Source: Halostella litorea
Lineage (GTDB): Archaea; Halobacteriota; Halobacteria; Halobacteriales; Natronoarchaeaceae
Assembly: GCF_004785955.1 (NCBI RefSeq)
Contig: NZ_ML214300.1
Coordinates: 62,001 to 126,000 of the forward strand
Direction of reading: 5' to 3'
Length of the DNA stretch: 64,000 nt
Shown here piece by piece: positions 1 through 8,142 of the stretch; positions within the stretch are counted from its first letter, which is position 1; each line of letters begins with the position of its first letter. The position numbers were made by a program, and so were the translations under genes. The notes under the pieces are model-generated. The model saw only the letters and a list, made by a program, of their open reading frames with translations. It was not told the DNA's origin and made no database searches.

Positions 1-61
1 AGACGAGGAGGGCACCCGACTGCCAGTCCTCGACCAGATCCGCGACGCTCCGTTCGGCCAT
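1..61 (-). CDS. N-terminus of an unidentified protein (cut by window edge)
   Basis: An ATG on the minus strand at 61-59 opens a frame that runs to the window edge with the codon bias of its neighbours. It reads MAERSVADLVEDWQSGALLV, about 20 residues. No domain can be recognised in so short a piece. A weak TATA-like patch (complement of gctttag, about 88-94) lies some 30 bases upstream, as expected for a leaderless haloarchaeal gene. The reading frame is likely real; the function is unknown. Confidence 0.5.
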   Translation of the reverse strand, partial: MAERSVADLVEDWQSGALLV

Positions 62-391
62 GTCCGGCTATGCGCGTTCCGGGCGCTTTAGTCCACCGAC
101 GGGCCAGCTACTCGTAAATCGTATACTGATATAGATAACGCACCCCAGGACGGGGCCGCAAGAGTTCGACTCTCGGACCGCCGTAGTGATGTATCGCGAC
201 CAATGGCACTCAGGTCATCCTGAGCCATGGGCGACCGCCGGTAAGCTCGAATTTCCGCTCAGGAGGGCGTCACGACCCCGCTGGACGCCGGACCGTTGCG
301 TCCGCTACGCTGCGAAACGGGTCGATTCAGATATGCTTTCGGCGACGCAATCCACGGATAACAAAGCGACCTGCGTGGGAGCGAAGGCGAT
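62..391. other. Intergenic region with one strong hairpin
   Basis: This 330-base stretch between two divergent starts holds no convincing gene. It contains an AT-rich patch (about 114-139) and a compact hairpin at 203-228: ATGG / CTCAGG pairs with CCTGAG / CCAT around a TCAT loop, with a two-base bulge. A short tRNA-like T-arm string lies at 161-183 but has no matching 5' half. Confidence 0.5.
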
Positions 392-1288
392 ATGCGCCGA
401 CAGGATCACGGCCGGGCAGGATGGATCAGCACGCTCAGCATCGCTGCGCTCGTCGCGGTGAGCGGTCTCGTCGCCGTCCCCGGACTGCCAAGTGGGGCCG
501 GTCCGGCTCCACCCGAGCACGCCGGTGGATCGCACGCCTGCCTCGACGACGTGCCCGTCGGCCAGTCCGGTGATGACTCGGAGGCCGATAACGAGAGTGC
601 GTCCACAGCGACCGGTGGAGGGTCCAGTGACGTGACCCGGACGACGCCCGCGGCCGGGAACGTGACCGTCGCACCGGGGACGGAGATGCTGTTCGAGGCC
701 GCGGCCACGGAGTACGCCGGCGACTACATCGTCGCCGAGTGGACCGTCGACGGCGAGCCCGGCACGGCCGTCGGCGCGTTCCAGACCGAGTACGGGCAGG
801 AAGGGGAGGCGTTCTCCCGGCAGACGTTCGAGGAGCCCGGGCCCCACACGGTGAACGCGACGCTGGTCGACGCGAACGGCGACACGGTCGGGTCGGCCGA
901 GTGGACCGTCACGGTCGAGCGCGGCGGTAACGAAGCACCGGAAGTCGCCGGGGCGACCGTCGACGGCTCATCCTCGAACGACGCCGCGGGCGACGAACCC
1001 CTCTCCGTCGACCGGACCGCGAATTTCTCGGTCGCGGTCGCGGACCCCGACGGCGACCTCCACCGGGTCGTCTGGTTCCTCGGGATGGCGGACGTCCGGC
1101 TCGGTACGAGTTCGGTGAACGGGTCGGCGGACACGGCCAGCGTGACCGTGGACGACCCCTGCGAGACCTGCCCCGTGTTCGTCTGGGTGGTCGACGAGTC
1201 GGGAGCCGTGACCGAGCGGACGGTCGGCTCCTTCGAAGGGGCGTCGCGTGCAAACGGCGGGGCGGCGAACGCCTCGGCGACTCACTGA
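392..1288 (+). CDS. Secreted Ig/PKD-like surface protein
   Basis: A 298-residue protein of unknown specific role. Residues 12-35 form one hydrophobic N-terminal segment suited to a Sec signal or membrane anchor. A Ser/Thr/Gly/Asp-rich linker (about 55-90) follows. Two beta-rich regions come next (about 90-175 and 185-280), the first with an AEWTVDG strand and a repeat of the E-WTV pattern near residue 170; both suggest Ig/PKD-like folds. A Cys pair (DPCETC, about 252-255) could form a disulfide. Several N-x-S/T sequons fit glycosylation outside the cell. Its 3' end overlaps the convergent HisG-like gene by 7 bases. Confidence 0.6.
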   Translation: MRRQDHGRAGWISTLSIAALVAVSGLVAVPGLPSGAGPAPPEHAGGSHACLDDVPVGQSGDDSEADNESASTATGGGSSDVTRTTPAAGNVTVAPGTEMLFEAAATEYAGDYIVAEWTVDGEPGTAVGAFQTEYGQEGEAFSRQTFEEPGPHTVNATLVDANGDTVGSAEWTVTVERGGNEAPEVAGATVDGSSSNDAAGDEPLSVDRTANFSVAVADPDGDLHRVVWFLGMADVRLGTSSVNGSADTASVTVDDPCETCPVFVWVVDESGAVTERTVGSFEGASRANGGAANASATH

Positions 1289-2187
1289 ACGGCCAGCGCC
1301 GTCTCGAACTCGCCGTCGGCGAACAGTTCGGTGACGACGGCGGACCGGTCGGTCGTCTCGACAACGTTCTCCATGAGGACGGTCTCGCTGGGGAACAGCT
1401 GCTCGCCGAGTTCCAGCCCGTGTGACCGGGCGGTCGACCCGGTCATGGTGAGGTAGACGCCCAGCCCCACGTCGGCTATCGTCGCCTCCTCCTCGTCACC
1501 CTCCTCCGGGTAACAGAACTCCACGCCGGTCATCGCCTCGGTGCCGAGCACAGCCTGTACGAGGCGCTCGTAGCGCGGCGAGATGCAGAGCGGCCCCTCG
1601 TAGTCGGCGACGAACTCGCGGGTCAGGTCGTCGCCCGGGCCGTGACGGCGGACCGCCGGCGTGCCCATCAGCGTGTGGTAGACGGTGTCGCCGAGCCCGT
1701 TGACGACCCTGACGTCCGTGTCCTGCGGGTCGATGCGGGCGTTCAGGTCGGCGATGGAGCCGAGCGGTTCCTCGCGCAGTTGGACGACTTCCTCAAGCAC
1801 CAGGTCGGCGCTGTCGAACCCGAGCGCGAACTCGTGGGTCCGGACCGCGCGGAACGGCTCCTCCCGGCCGACCAACTGCACGGGGATGCCGTCGCTCTCG
1901 ACGGTGACGCTGTCGAAGACGATGCGCCGCGGCATGCCGGCCCGGTCGTCCCGCAGGAGCGTGTAGTCGGGGGCGGCCGGGTCCGAGAGGTCGCTGTACT
2001 CGGCGAGGCGCTCGTACGCGTCGCGCTCGTCGCCGGCGTTGCCCTTCGTGATGGCCTTCTCGTACCGCAGCGTGGAGGAGATGTCGTCGGCGAGCGCCGC
2101 GTCGCCGGTCCCGTCGGCGAGCCGGTCGAGGACCGCCTCCAGCGGCCGTCCCTTCCGCGGCACCGCGACCCGTATCGGCTCGGTCAT
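1282..2187 (-). CDS. HisG-like protein (ATP phosphoribosyltransferase fold)
   Basis: A 301-residue protein. The N-terminus (RVAVPRKGRP) matches the opening strand of HisG, which in classical proteins contacts ATP/PRPP. Near the C-terminus the string LTMTGSTARSHGLELGE resembles the HisG segment with TG-S/T-x-x-x-NGL, followed by a strand like HisG's STARLI. It is longer and more diverged than a standard short-form HisG, and the usual PRPP loop is not obvious. It may be a haloarchaeal paralogue using the same two-lobed binding fold for another ligand. It is not linked to other his genes; hisF is 7 kb away on the other strand. Confidence 0.55.
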   Translation of the reverse strand: MTEPIRVAVPRKGRPLEAVLDRLADGTGDAALADDISSTLRYEKAITKGNAGDERDAYERLAEYSDLSDPAAPDYTLLRDDRAGMPRRIVFDSVTVESDGIPVQLVGREEPFRAVRTHEFALGFDSADLVLEEVVQLREEPLGSIADLNARIDPQDTDVRVVNGLGDTVYHTLMGTPAVRRHGPGDDLTREFVADYEGPLCISPRYERLVQAVLGTEAMTGVEFCYPEEGDEEEATIADVGLGVYLTMTGSTARSHGLELGEQLFPSETVLMENVVETTDRSAVVTELFADGEFETALAVQ

Positions 2188-2253
2188 TGTGGAGTGTCAC
2201 GCCGCCGGACTGTAAACGAGTTGCGCTTCGCGCGAAAACGGAGAGCGGCCGGT

Positions 2254-4677
2254 TCAGCCGGAGAACATCTCGCCGAGCTGGTCGCGCCAGGCCTGGATCT
2301 CCTCGACGGTCTCGCGGAGCTCCGCCAGTTCCTCGTCGAGGTCCGACAGGTCGGCCGCGACGCTCCCGAGTTCGTCGTCGAGGTCGTCGACCTCGGCCTC
2401 GACGACCTGCACGTTGTCCGCGACGCCGTTGACGGCGGTCTCGACCGCTTCGACCTGCTCCTCGGCGTCGTCGACGCGGTCGGCGACGGCGTCGACGTCC
2501 GAGCCGAGGTCGCTCCGCGCGTCCTCGATGTCCGACTCGAGCTCCGACCGCGCCGTCTCGACCTCCGACCGGAGTTCGGCCGCCTCGTCGTTTAACTCCG
2601 CCTGGAGCTCCTCGAAGTCATTCCGGAGCTCCTCCCGGGCGTCGTCGACGGCCGCCTCGACGTCGTCCCGGACCGCGTCGATCCGGGCGTCGACGTCGTC
2701 GACCCGCGACTCGGTCGCCGCCAGCGAGTCGTCGAGGCCCTCGATGTCGGCGGCGTTGTCGTCGGCCGCCGCGGCCAGGTCGTCCAGTTCGGCCCGCATC
2801 TCCTCGACCTGGTCCTGGAAGCTGTCGATGATCTCCTCGCCGGTGCCCTCCTCGTCGAGGAACTCCTCCAGCGCGTCGGTGTAGGCGGCCAGGTCGTCGA
2901 CCTGCGAGCGGAGGTGGTCGATGCGCGCGGCGTCGGCGCTGGAAAGCTCCGCGTCCAGCTCCTCGCGGAGCACGGCCTTGTCCTCCTCCGCGACGTCGCC
3001 GGCGCGGAGTTCGTCGGCCAGCGCGGCCGCGATGCCACCCTCGGCCGCCGCGGACGCCGCCGTTGCGGTCGTCGGCGTCGCGTCGGCGTCGGTCCCGTCA
3101 GCAGCGGCCGCCTCGTCGGCTTCGGGGGCGGCTTCGGCTACCTCGGGCTCGGCAGCCGGCGCGTCGTCGGCTTCGGCCATCGCGGGTTCCGCGTCCGGTT
3201 CGTCGGCGTCCGCGTCGTCGACTTCGACCGGCTCCGCCTCGGATTCTTCCTCCGGTTCGTCGTCCGCGTCGGCCGGCTCCGGTTCGGCCTCGGCGGGCTC
3301 CGCGTCCGCCTCGGCGTCGGCTTCGGCCGGTTCCGCCTCGACCGACTCGTCGACCGCCGGCTCCTCCGGTTCGTCCGCCTCTTCCGCAGTGGCGTCCGGC
3401 TCCTCGGATTCCGCTTCGGCCGCCTCGTCGGTCTGCGGTTCGGCCTCGACGGGCTCCGCGGCGACCGGTTCCGCCTCGTCGGCGGTGTCGGGTTCGTCCT
3501 CGTCGTCGGTCGTCTCGACAGCACCCTCGTCCGCCTCAGCCGGTTCTGCCTCGTCCTCGGCTTCGGCCGCCGCGGGCTCCGTCTCCGGTTCGTCGGCGGC
3601 GTCCGGCTCGTCGTCGGCATCCGGTTCGTCGACGCCCTCGGCCGGCACGTCCTCGTCAGCCGCGGTGTCCGCGTCTGCCGTCTCGTCGGCGGCCACCGGT
3701 TCCGCGTCGTCGTCCGCATCGACCGGCTCCGCGGCGACGGGCTCGGCCTCGACGGCCTCCGCGTCCGGCTCGTCGTCCGCCTCGGCCTGCTCAGCCTCGT
3801 CGTCGGCTTCGCCCGACGCGGGTTCCTCCTCCGGTTCGTCGGCCGGCGCGTCGCCGACGTCGACCTCCTCGGCGGCCGCTTCGAGGTCGAGGTCGATGCC
3901 GTCGCCCTCGGCGTCGTCCGCTTCGGCCGCCTCGTCCTCGCTCTCGTCCCCGAGCGCCAGGTCGATCTCGGGGGCGTCGTCCGCGGGTTCGGGGTCGGCT
4001 TCGGCGTCGGGGATCTCCTCGTCGCCGAAGCCGAGGTCGATCTCCGGCTCGTCGTCCGCGTCGTCCTCGGGCTCGTCGTCGGTCGCGTCAGGCTCCGTGT
4101 CCACGTCGCCCAGGTCGAGGTCAAGGCCGCCGCCGTCGTCGTCCTCGGCCTCGGCGTCGTCCTCGGTGGCGTCGTCTTCGCCCTCGTCGTCGAGCCCCGG
4201 GACGCCGTCGCTCTCGCCCGAGATCATGTTCTTGACGGCCTCGTCGTCGTCCTCGTTGGTGATGTCGTCGATGTTGGCCGTCCCGTCGCCGTTCTCGGCG
4301 GCCTCGCCCTCGATCTGGACGTCGGCCAGCGTCGGCTCGGTGAGGAACGGTTCGACGTCGTCGGGGCTGTCCACGCGGATCCCGTAGACCGTGACGACCT
4401 CCTCGTCGGGGTCGATCGTCCGCTCGAACTCGACGCGGTGGTCCTGGAAGGCGGTCCAGTTGTCGTCCTCGTAGTCCGGATGAAAGCCCACCCCGTCCAT
4501 GGGGAACTCCTCCGGGATGTCCTCGGAGAGTCGTATCGAAACCGGGACGTCGCGGTCCGATTCGATCGCGAACCGGATCGCAGGGACCGGGAACTCGTCC
4601 GCTGCGAACGCCTTGCGGACGGTCACGCCCTCGGCGGCGACCGCAATCTCTTCGTCAGTGTCGACCTGGCTACTCAT
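2254..4677 (-). CDS. Large acidic low-complexity / coiled-coil protein
   Basis: An 807-residue protein of unknown function, taking the start MSSQVDTDEE rather than an ATG 21 bases upstream. Three parts are visible. Residues 1-125 are a compact beta-rich domain (VRKAFAADEFPVPAI...). Residues about 165-545 are almost entirely Asp, Glu, Ala, Pro and Val in short repeats such as EPDA, EPVAAE and DEPD. Residues about 546-807 are a long heptad-rich coiled coil. No transmembrane segment is present, so it should be cytoplasmic. The design (globular head, acidic spacer, coiled-coil rod) suggests a structural, tethering or chromosome-associated role; this is inference. Confidence 0.75.
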   Translation of the reverse strand: MSSQVDTDEEIAVAAEGVTVRKAFAADEFPVPAIRFAIESDRDVPVSIRLSEDIPEEFPMDGVGFHPDYEDDNWTAFQDHRVEFERTIDPDEEVVTVYGIRVDSPDDVEPFLTEPTLADVQIEGEAAENGDGTANIDDITNEDDDEAVKNMISGESDGVPGLDDEGEDDATEDDAEAEDDDGGGLDLDLGDVDTEPDATDDEPEDDADDEPEIDLGFGDEEIPDAEADPEPADDAPEIDLALGDESEDEAAEADDAEGDGIDLDLEAAAEEVDVGDAPADEPEEEPASGEADDEAEQAEADDEPDAEAVEAEPVAAEPVDADDDAEPVAADETADADTAADEDVPAEGVDEPDADDEPDAADEPETEPAAAEAEDEAEPAEADEGAVETTDDEDEPDTADEAEPVAAEPVEAEPQTDEAAEAESEEPDATAEEADEPEEPAVDESVEAEPAEADAEADAEPAEAEPEPADADDEPEEESEAEPVEVDDADADEPDAEPAMAEADDAPAAEPEVAEAAPEADEAAAADGTDADATPTTATAASAAAEGGIAAALADELRAGDVAEEDKAVLREELDAELSSADAARIDHLRSQVDDLAAYTDALEEFLDEEGTGEEIIDSFQDQVEEMRAELDDLAAAADDNAADIEGLDDSLAATESRVDDVDARIDAVRDDVEAAVDDAREELRNDFEELQAELNDEAAELRSEVETARSELESDIEDARSDLGSDVDAVADRVDDAEEQVEAVETAVNGVADNVQVVEAEVDDLDDELGSVAADLSDLDEELAELRETVEEIQAWRDQLGEMFSG

Positions 4678-4743
4678 ACGGCTTCGTACCGGTAGCACGA
4701 CCTTAAATGGAACGGCGATGGAACGTTTCGCGGGCGTGAGCCC

Positions 4744-5577
4744 CTACAGGTCGGCGCGGTCGCCGATTTCGACGACCGACAGGTCGCGGGGGAACTCGAA
4801 GCTACTGGCGTGGTGGTGGAGGACGGTCGGGTCGGCGGTGAGGCCCTTCCACATGTCCCAGTGGCTCGGGAGCAGGCGGTCGACCCGGAGGTCGCTGGCG
4901 GCCTCGACGACCTGGTTCTCGTCGTTGTACCAGCGCGTGCGGACCGGTTCGCGGGTCCGCTTGTCCGGTACGTTGCCGACCGTGCCGAACGCGAGGATCC
5001 CGAGGTCGATGTCGTACGCCTCGCCGATCCGGTCGAACTCGTCGCTGGGCTTGGTGTCGCCGCCGTGGAAGATCGTACCGGACTCGTGTTCGAACACGTA
5101 GCTGACGGGGTGGGTGGCGTCGGGGTCGTGGGCGGCCTCGACGTGGACGGTGAACTCGCCGACCTCGAACGTGTCGCCCTCGGCGACCTCCGCGAACTGG
5201 TCGTCGGCGACGTCGTACTCCGCCCCCCAGTCCTCGTCCTCGCGGGCGACCGCGAGGCTGTCGTCGGGCGCGTAGAAGGTCGCGCCGGTGCGTTCGAGGA
5301 TGGGTCCCTGGCTCGGGCCGTGGACGTGATCGGTGTGCTCGTGCGTGGCGAGGACGGCGTCGGCCTCGGTCACGTCCGCCGGGTCGAACGGGACGGGGAT
5401 CATCCGGATCGTCCGCGGCGGGTCGCCCAGGCCGACGTACGGGTCGACGAACACGGTCGTGCCCTCGCTGCCCTTCAGGACGAAGCCGTTGCAGCCCAGA
5501 TACCAGACCGCGACGGTGTCGGGGTCGGCGTCCTCGACGGCGCGGGGCAGCCAGTCGCCCCAGTCGCTCTCTGTCAT
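4744..5577 (-). CDS. UlaG-like MBL-fold metallo-hydrolase
   Basis: A 277-residue metallo-beta-lactamase-fold hydrolase. The zinc-binding signature THEHTDH is clear near residue 85, with later metal ligands in the AHDPDATHP and HGGDT strings. The arrangement (long N-terminal part, WYLGCNGFVLK strand, HWDMWKG near the C-terminus) resembles the UlaG family, whose best-known member opens L-ascorbate-6-phosphate lactone. The substrate here is unknown. The start MTESDWGDW is preferred to an upstream start 21 bases earlier because family homology begins there. Confidence 0.75.
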   Translation of the reverse strand: MTESDWGDWLPRAVEDADPDTVAVWYLGCNGFVLKGSEGTTVFVDPYVGLGDPPRTIRMIPVPFDPADVTEADAVLATHEHTDHVHGPSQGPILERTGATFYAPDDSLAVAREDEDWGAEYDVADDQFAEVAEGDTFEVGEFTVHVEAAHDPDATHPVSYVFEHESGTIFHGGDTKPSDEFDRIGEAYDIDLGILAFGTVGNVPDKRTREPVRTRWYNDENQVVEAASDLRVDRLLPSHWDMWKGLTADPTVLHHHASSFEFPRDLSVVEIGDRADL

Positions 5578-5643
5578 GTCTCTCACTCCCGCCACCACGC
5601 GCCTAAGCCTTGCGTTCGCGCGGTCGACTGCAGCCGGCGGACC

Positions 5644-6237
5644 CTAGCTGTACCGCTCCTCGTTCCAGGGGTTCGCGGTGTCGGAGTAGCCCCGCTTCTC
5701 CCAGTAGCCGCGCTCCGGTTCGGTGAGGAACTCGACGCCGTTCACCCACTTCGAGCCCTTGTAGGCGTACCGGTGGGGGGTGACGACCCGGAGCGGGCCG
5801 CCGTGTTCCCGGGGCAGGTCGTCGCCGTCGTAGCCCCACGCGAACAGCACCTCCTCGCGCAGGCAGTCGTCGAGCGGGAGGTCAGTCGTGTAGTCGTCCA
5901 TCCCGTGGAACATGACGTGGACGGCGTCGTCGCGGACGCCCGCCCGTTCGGCCAGTTCGGGGAACGTGACGCCGGTGAACTCGCAGTCGAACTTGCTCCA
6001 CCCGGTGACACAGTGGAAGTCCTGCTGCTGTGTGACGTTCGGCAGGTCGCGGAACTCCTCCCACGAGAAGGTCAACTCCTCCTCGACGGCACCGGTGACG
6101 GTGAACTCCCACGTCGCCGGGTCGAACTCGGGCGTGCCGCTCTTGGAGAGCACCGGGAACTTCTCGGTCTTTCGCTGCCCCGGCGGGAGGCGGTCGTCGC
6201 CGAACTCCTCGTAGAGGTCCGTCGCGTCGCTTGGCAT
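5644..6237 (-). CDS. YedY/MsrP-like molybdopterin oxidoreductase, catalytic domain only
   Basis: A 197-residue sulfite-oxidase-fold protein. The FHCVTGWS string places the molybdenum-ligating cysteine at residue 76. The TPHRYAYKGSKWVNG string is typical of the molybdopterin-binding part of the YedY/MsrP family. The dimerisation domain of true sulfite oxidases is absent, as in MsrP. No Tat signal is visible, so it appears cytoplasmic, unlike periplasmic bacterial MsrP. No heme partner (MsrQ) lies beside it. Reduction of an oxidised sulfur or nitrogen compound is likely; the substrate is unknown. Confidence 0.8.
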   Translation of the reverse strand: MPSDATDLYEEFGDDRLPPGQRKTEKFPVLSKSGTPEFDPATWEFTVTGAVEEELTFSWEEFRDLPNVTQQQDFHCVTGWSKFDCEFTGVTFPELAERAGVRDDAVHVMFHGMDDYTTDLPLDDCLREEVLFAWGYDGDDLPREHGGPLRVVTPHRYAYKGSKWVNGVEFLTEPERGYWEKRGYSDTANPWNEERYS

Positions 6238-6331
6238 ACGCGATCGAAGCGTCGGGACAGTAGTAGGCGTGTCGACTCGTCTCGGCGTAACGAGGGATTA
6301 CGGCGGGGGCCGCGAGTTCCACCGGACGAAA

Positions 6332-6367
6332 CGCCGGGGAAGCGTTTTCCCGGCGCGCTAATCGCGC
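6332..6367. other. Two adjacent hairpins in intergenic DNA
   Basis: CGCCGGGGAA (6332-6341) pairs with TTCCCGGCG (6346-6354) with one bulged base, and GCGCG/CGCGC arms follow at 6353-6367. They lie between the divergent molybdoenzyme and small membrane-protein genes and could be regulatory or terminator-like. Confidence 0.35.
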
Positions 6368-6425
6368 GGTAACTCCCGAAACGCGCTCAATAACAAAGTA
6401 CCGACTGGCCCTCGATACAGGAGCG

Positions 6426-6722
6426 ATGCTAGAGGAACAACGACAACAGGACGAGCGAGCGGAACAGGTCGCGGAGGGAGCCGAACGGACGGGAATGAGC
6501 CCGCTCTCGTGGGCCGCCATCGGCTCCATCGCGCTGTCGTGGTACTACTTCTTCGCCCGGGACGACAAGGAGATGGGCCTGTTCGTGGGCCTGTGGCCGC
6601 CGACGTTTCTGGCGCTCGGGAGCTACTTCAAGATCAGCGAGATCCAGCGGGAAGTCGAGCGGATCAGTCGGCCGGGCAGCACCATCCGGAACGCCGTGCA
6701 GGACGTGATGCGAAACCGGTGA
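6426..6722 (+). CDS. Small membrane protein, unknown function
   Basis: A 98-residue protein. A charged N-terminus (LEEQRQQDERAEQ) is followed by two hydrophobic segments (about 26-45 and 51-68) and a basic/acidic C-terminal helix (EIQREVERISRPGS). It looks like a two-helix membrane protein with both ends in the cytoplasm. No family is recognised. The gene stands alone, with an AT-rich region on its 3' side. Confidence 0.65.
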   Translation: MLEEQRQQDERAEQVAEGAERTGMSPLSWAAIGSIALSWYYFFARDDKEMGLFVGLWPPTFLALGSYFKISEIQREVERISRPGSTIRNAVQDVMRNR

Positions 6723-6848
6723 GCGGCCGGAAATATCAACCGAGAGGACACGCATTTTTCATTTAAAGAATCTATTTTCGTACGAAGCTAATCTATTGTT
6801 GTAGTGTACTGGTGAATCTTCGCGAAGTGGCGCAATACCCCGTCAGAA

Positions 6849-6856
6849 TTAAATAC
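6849..6856 (+). promoter_or_regulatory. TATA-like box for the RHH gene
   Basis: The string ttaaatac is centred about 29 bases before the ATG at 6882, giving an expected transcript start at or very near the start codon (leaderless). Confidence 0.6.
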
Positions 6857-6881
6857 CCCTCCGCCGAAGTTCCGGTATCCG

Positions 6882-7097
6882 ATGCCGAAAGTAGAGATCA
6901 CTATCCCCGAACATCTCGAGATGCAGATCGCCCAGATGGTCGAACAGGGCGAGTTCGTGAACCGCGAGGAAGCAGTCGAGGAGTTGCTGTCGACCGGCAT
7001 GAAAGCCTTCAAGACGAGCGGCCCGATGGACGACGACCAGGACCACGGCCTGGAGGACGACGGCATGATGGGCCACGAGGACGAGTACGTCTTCTAG
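6882..7097 (+). CDS. Ribbon-helix-helix (CopG-like) DNA-binding protein
   Basis: A 71-residue protein. Residues 1-45 match a ribbon-helix-helix fold: a short beta strand (KVEITIPEHL), then helix A (EMQIAQMVEQGEF) and helix B (NREEAVEELLSTGMKAF). The C-terminal 25 residues are Asp/Glu/His/Met-rich (DDDQDHGLEDDGMMGHEDE), which might bind metal or simply be an acidic tail. RHH proteins bind DNA as dimers. It lies 91 bases before the fluoride-exporter pair on the same strand, so it could regulate itself and crcB; this is inference from position. Confidence 0.75.
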   Translation: MPKVEITIPEHLEMQIAQMVEQGEFVNREEAVEELLSTGMKAFKTSGPMDDDQDHGLEDDGMMGHEDEYVF

Positions 7098-7188
7098 CTG
7101 CTCTCTCTATCCGTTCTCGCCCGGTCGCAAGCGACGCCGCCCGGCCGAAGCGGAACCTGTTTGAGGTCGCCCTGCCTCGGTCGACGCG

Positions 7189-7575
7189 ATGGCTGACGAG
7201 GGGTCGCTCGCGACCGTCGAATCGCTCGCGCTCGTCGCGCTCGGCGGGTTCGTCGGTGCGAACGCGCGGTACGCCGTCGGCCTGGCGGTGCCGGTCCCCT
7301 GGGCGACGCTCGCCGTCAACGTCGCCGGGAGCGCGCTGCTCGGCTTCGTCCTGTACGAGGAGGCGTACCTCGGCGCGTTCTCCCGGCAGTTCCGGGTGGC
7401 GCTCGGGACCGGCTTCCTCTCGTCGCTGACCACCTACAGCACGTTCGCCGTCGAAACGGCGGCGCTCTCGCCGGCGCTGGCGCTTGCAAACGTACTGGGC
7501 AACTACGCGCTGGGCTTCGCCGCCGTCGCGCTCGGCCGGTGGGCCGCGCTCTCGCTCGCGGGGGCGGCGAGATGA
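7189..7575 (+). CDS. crcB1: Fluoride exporter CrcB/Fluc, first subunit
   Basis: A 128-residue membrane protein with four hydrophobic segments. It has the CrcB/Fluc hallmarks: GGFVGANARY near the N-terminus, NVAGSALLG in helix 2 and the helix-3 break TTYSTFAVE. Fluc channels are dual-topology dimers that let fluoride out of the cell; some genomes encode two antiparallel subunits as here. The stop overlaps the start of the second subunit (ATGA), so the two should be translated together in fixed ratio. Confidence 0.9.
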   Translation: MADEGSLATVESLALVALGGFVGANARYAVGLAVPVPWATLAVNVAGSALLGFVLYEEAYLGAFSRQFRVALGTGFLSSLTTYSTFAVETAALSPALALANVLGNYALGFAAVALGRWAALSLAGAAR

Positions 7576-7922
7576 CGAACCCGGCGTACCTCGTCGGCGT
7601 CGGCGGCGTCCTCGGCGCGGTCGCCCGGCACCTCGTGTACGTCGCGCTGCGGGGCGACGATCCGGTGCCGCGTGCGACGCTCGCGGTCAACGCCGTCGGG
7701 AGCTTCGCGCTCGGCGCGCTGACGGCGGCCGGTGCTGATGGGTCGGCCGCGCTGCTGCTCGGGACGGGTGCCTGCGGCGCGTTCACGACGTTCTCGTCGT
7801 TCTCCGTCGAGACGGTGCAGCTGTGGGACACCGGGGACCGCCGCGCCGCGGCCGCGAACGCGGCGCTCAACCTGGCGTGTTCGCTCGCGGCCGTGGCGGC
7901 GGGGTGGCTCGTCGCGGGCTGA
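7572..7922 (+). CDS. crcB2: Fluoride exporter CrcB/Fluc, second subunit
   Basis: A 116-residue four-helix CrcB protein with GGVLGAVARH, NAVGSFALG and the helix-3 motif TTFSSFSVE. The start MTNPAYLVG overlaps the stop of crcB1 by four bases (ATGA), preferred over an upstream start that would intrude 33 bases further into crcB1. With the first subunit it should form a heterodimeric fluoride channel. Its stop directly abuts the convergent small membrane-protein gene. Confidence 0.9.
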   Translation: MTNPAYLVGVGGVLGAVARHLVYVALRGDDPVPRATLAVNAVGSFALGALTAAGADGSAALLLGTGACGAFTTFSSFSVETVQLWDTGDRRAAAANAALNLACSLAAVAAGWLVAG

Positions 7923-8078
7923 TTAAAGCAGGAGCGGGACTGCGAATGCGACGAGCAGGCCGACCGCCAGCACGGCGAAGCCGATGCCGACCTGCCGGTT
8001 CGTGTACGGGCTCTGGGGCGCGGTCGTCCGCCCGGCCTCCTCGTCCTCGGGCACGTCGGAGTCGTGGTCGCTCGTCAT
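7923..8078 (-). CDS. 51-residue single-helix membrane protein
   Basis: Starts at MTSDHDSDV, not at the upstream ATG that would add a low-complexity basic leader. An acidic N-terminal 20 residues precede NRQVGIGFAVLAVGLLVAFAVPLLL, one transmembrane helix that ends the protein. This looks like one of the short haloarchaeal membrane proteins of unknown function. The start is probably leaderless: cttaaaaaac at about 8101-8110 gives a TATA-like box 25-30 bases upstream on this strand. Confidence 0.6.
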   Translation of the reverse strand: MTSDHDSDVPEDEEAGRTTAPQSPYTNRQVGIGFAVLAVGLLVAFAVPLLL

Positions 8079-8142
8079 GCCCGTGCGTTGGACGCTACGA
8101 CACTTAAAAAACCCGAAGCGGCGCGGCCGGGGCGACGGTCCC

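Noticed and set aside
161-183. tRNA-like T-arm string (gagttcgactctcgg then accgccg)
   Set aside because: The T-stem is only partly paired with a normal seven-base loop and no 5' half, D-arm or anticodon arm precedes it; too weak to call a tRNA or an attachment site.
2914-4695. Long Val/Arg/Gly- or Ser-rich frames opposite the acidic coiled-coil gene
   Set aside because: They are mirror translations of the Asp/Glu/Ala repeats and have no own start context or domain.
6723-6881. Fluoride riboswitch before crcB
   Set aside because: The AT-rich gap shows a TATA box and no recognisable riboswitch core; the gap directly before crcB1 is only 91 bases and lacks the pseudoknot pattern.
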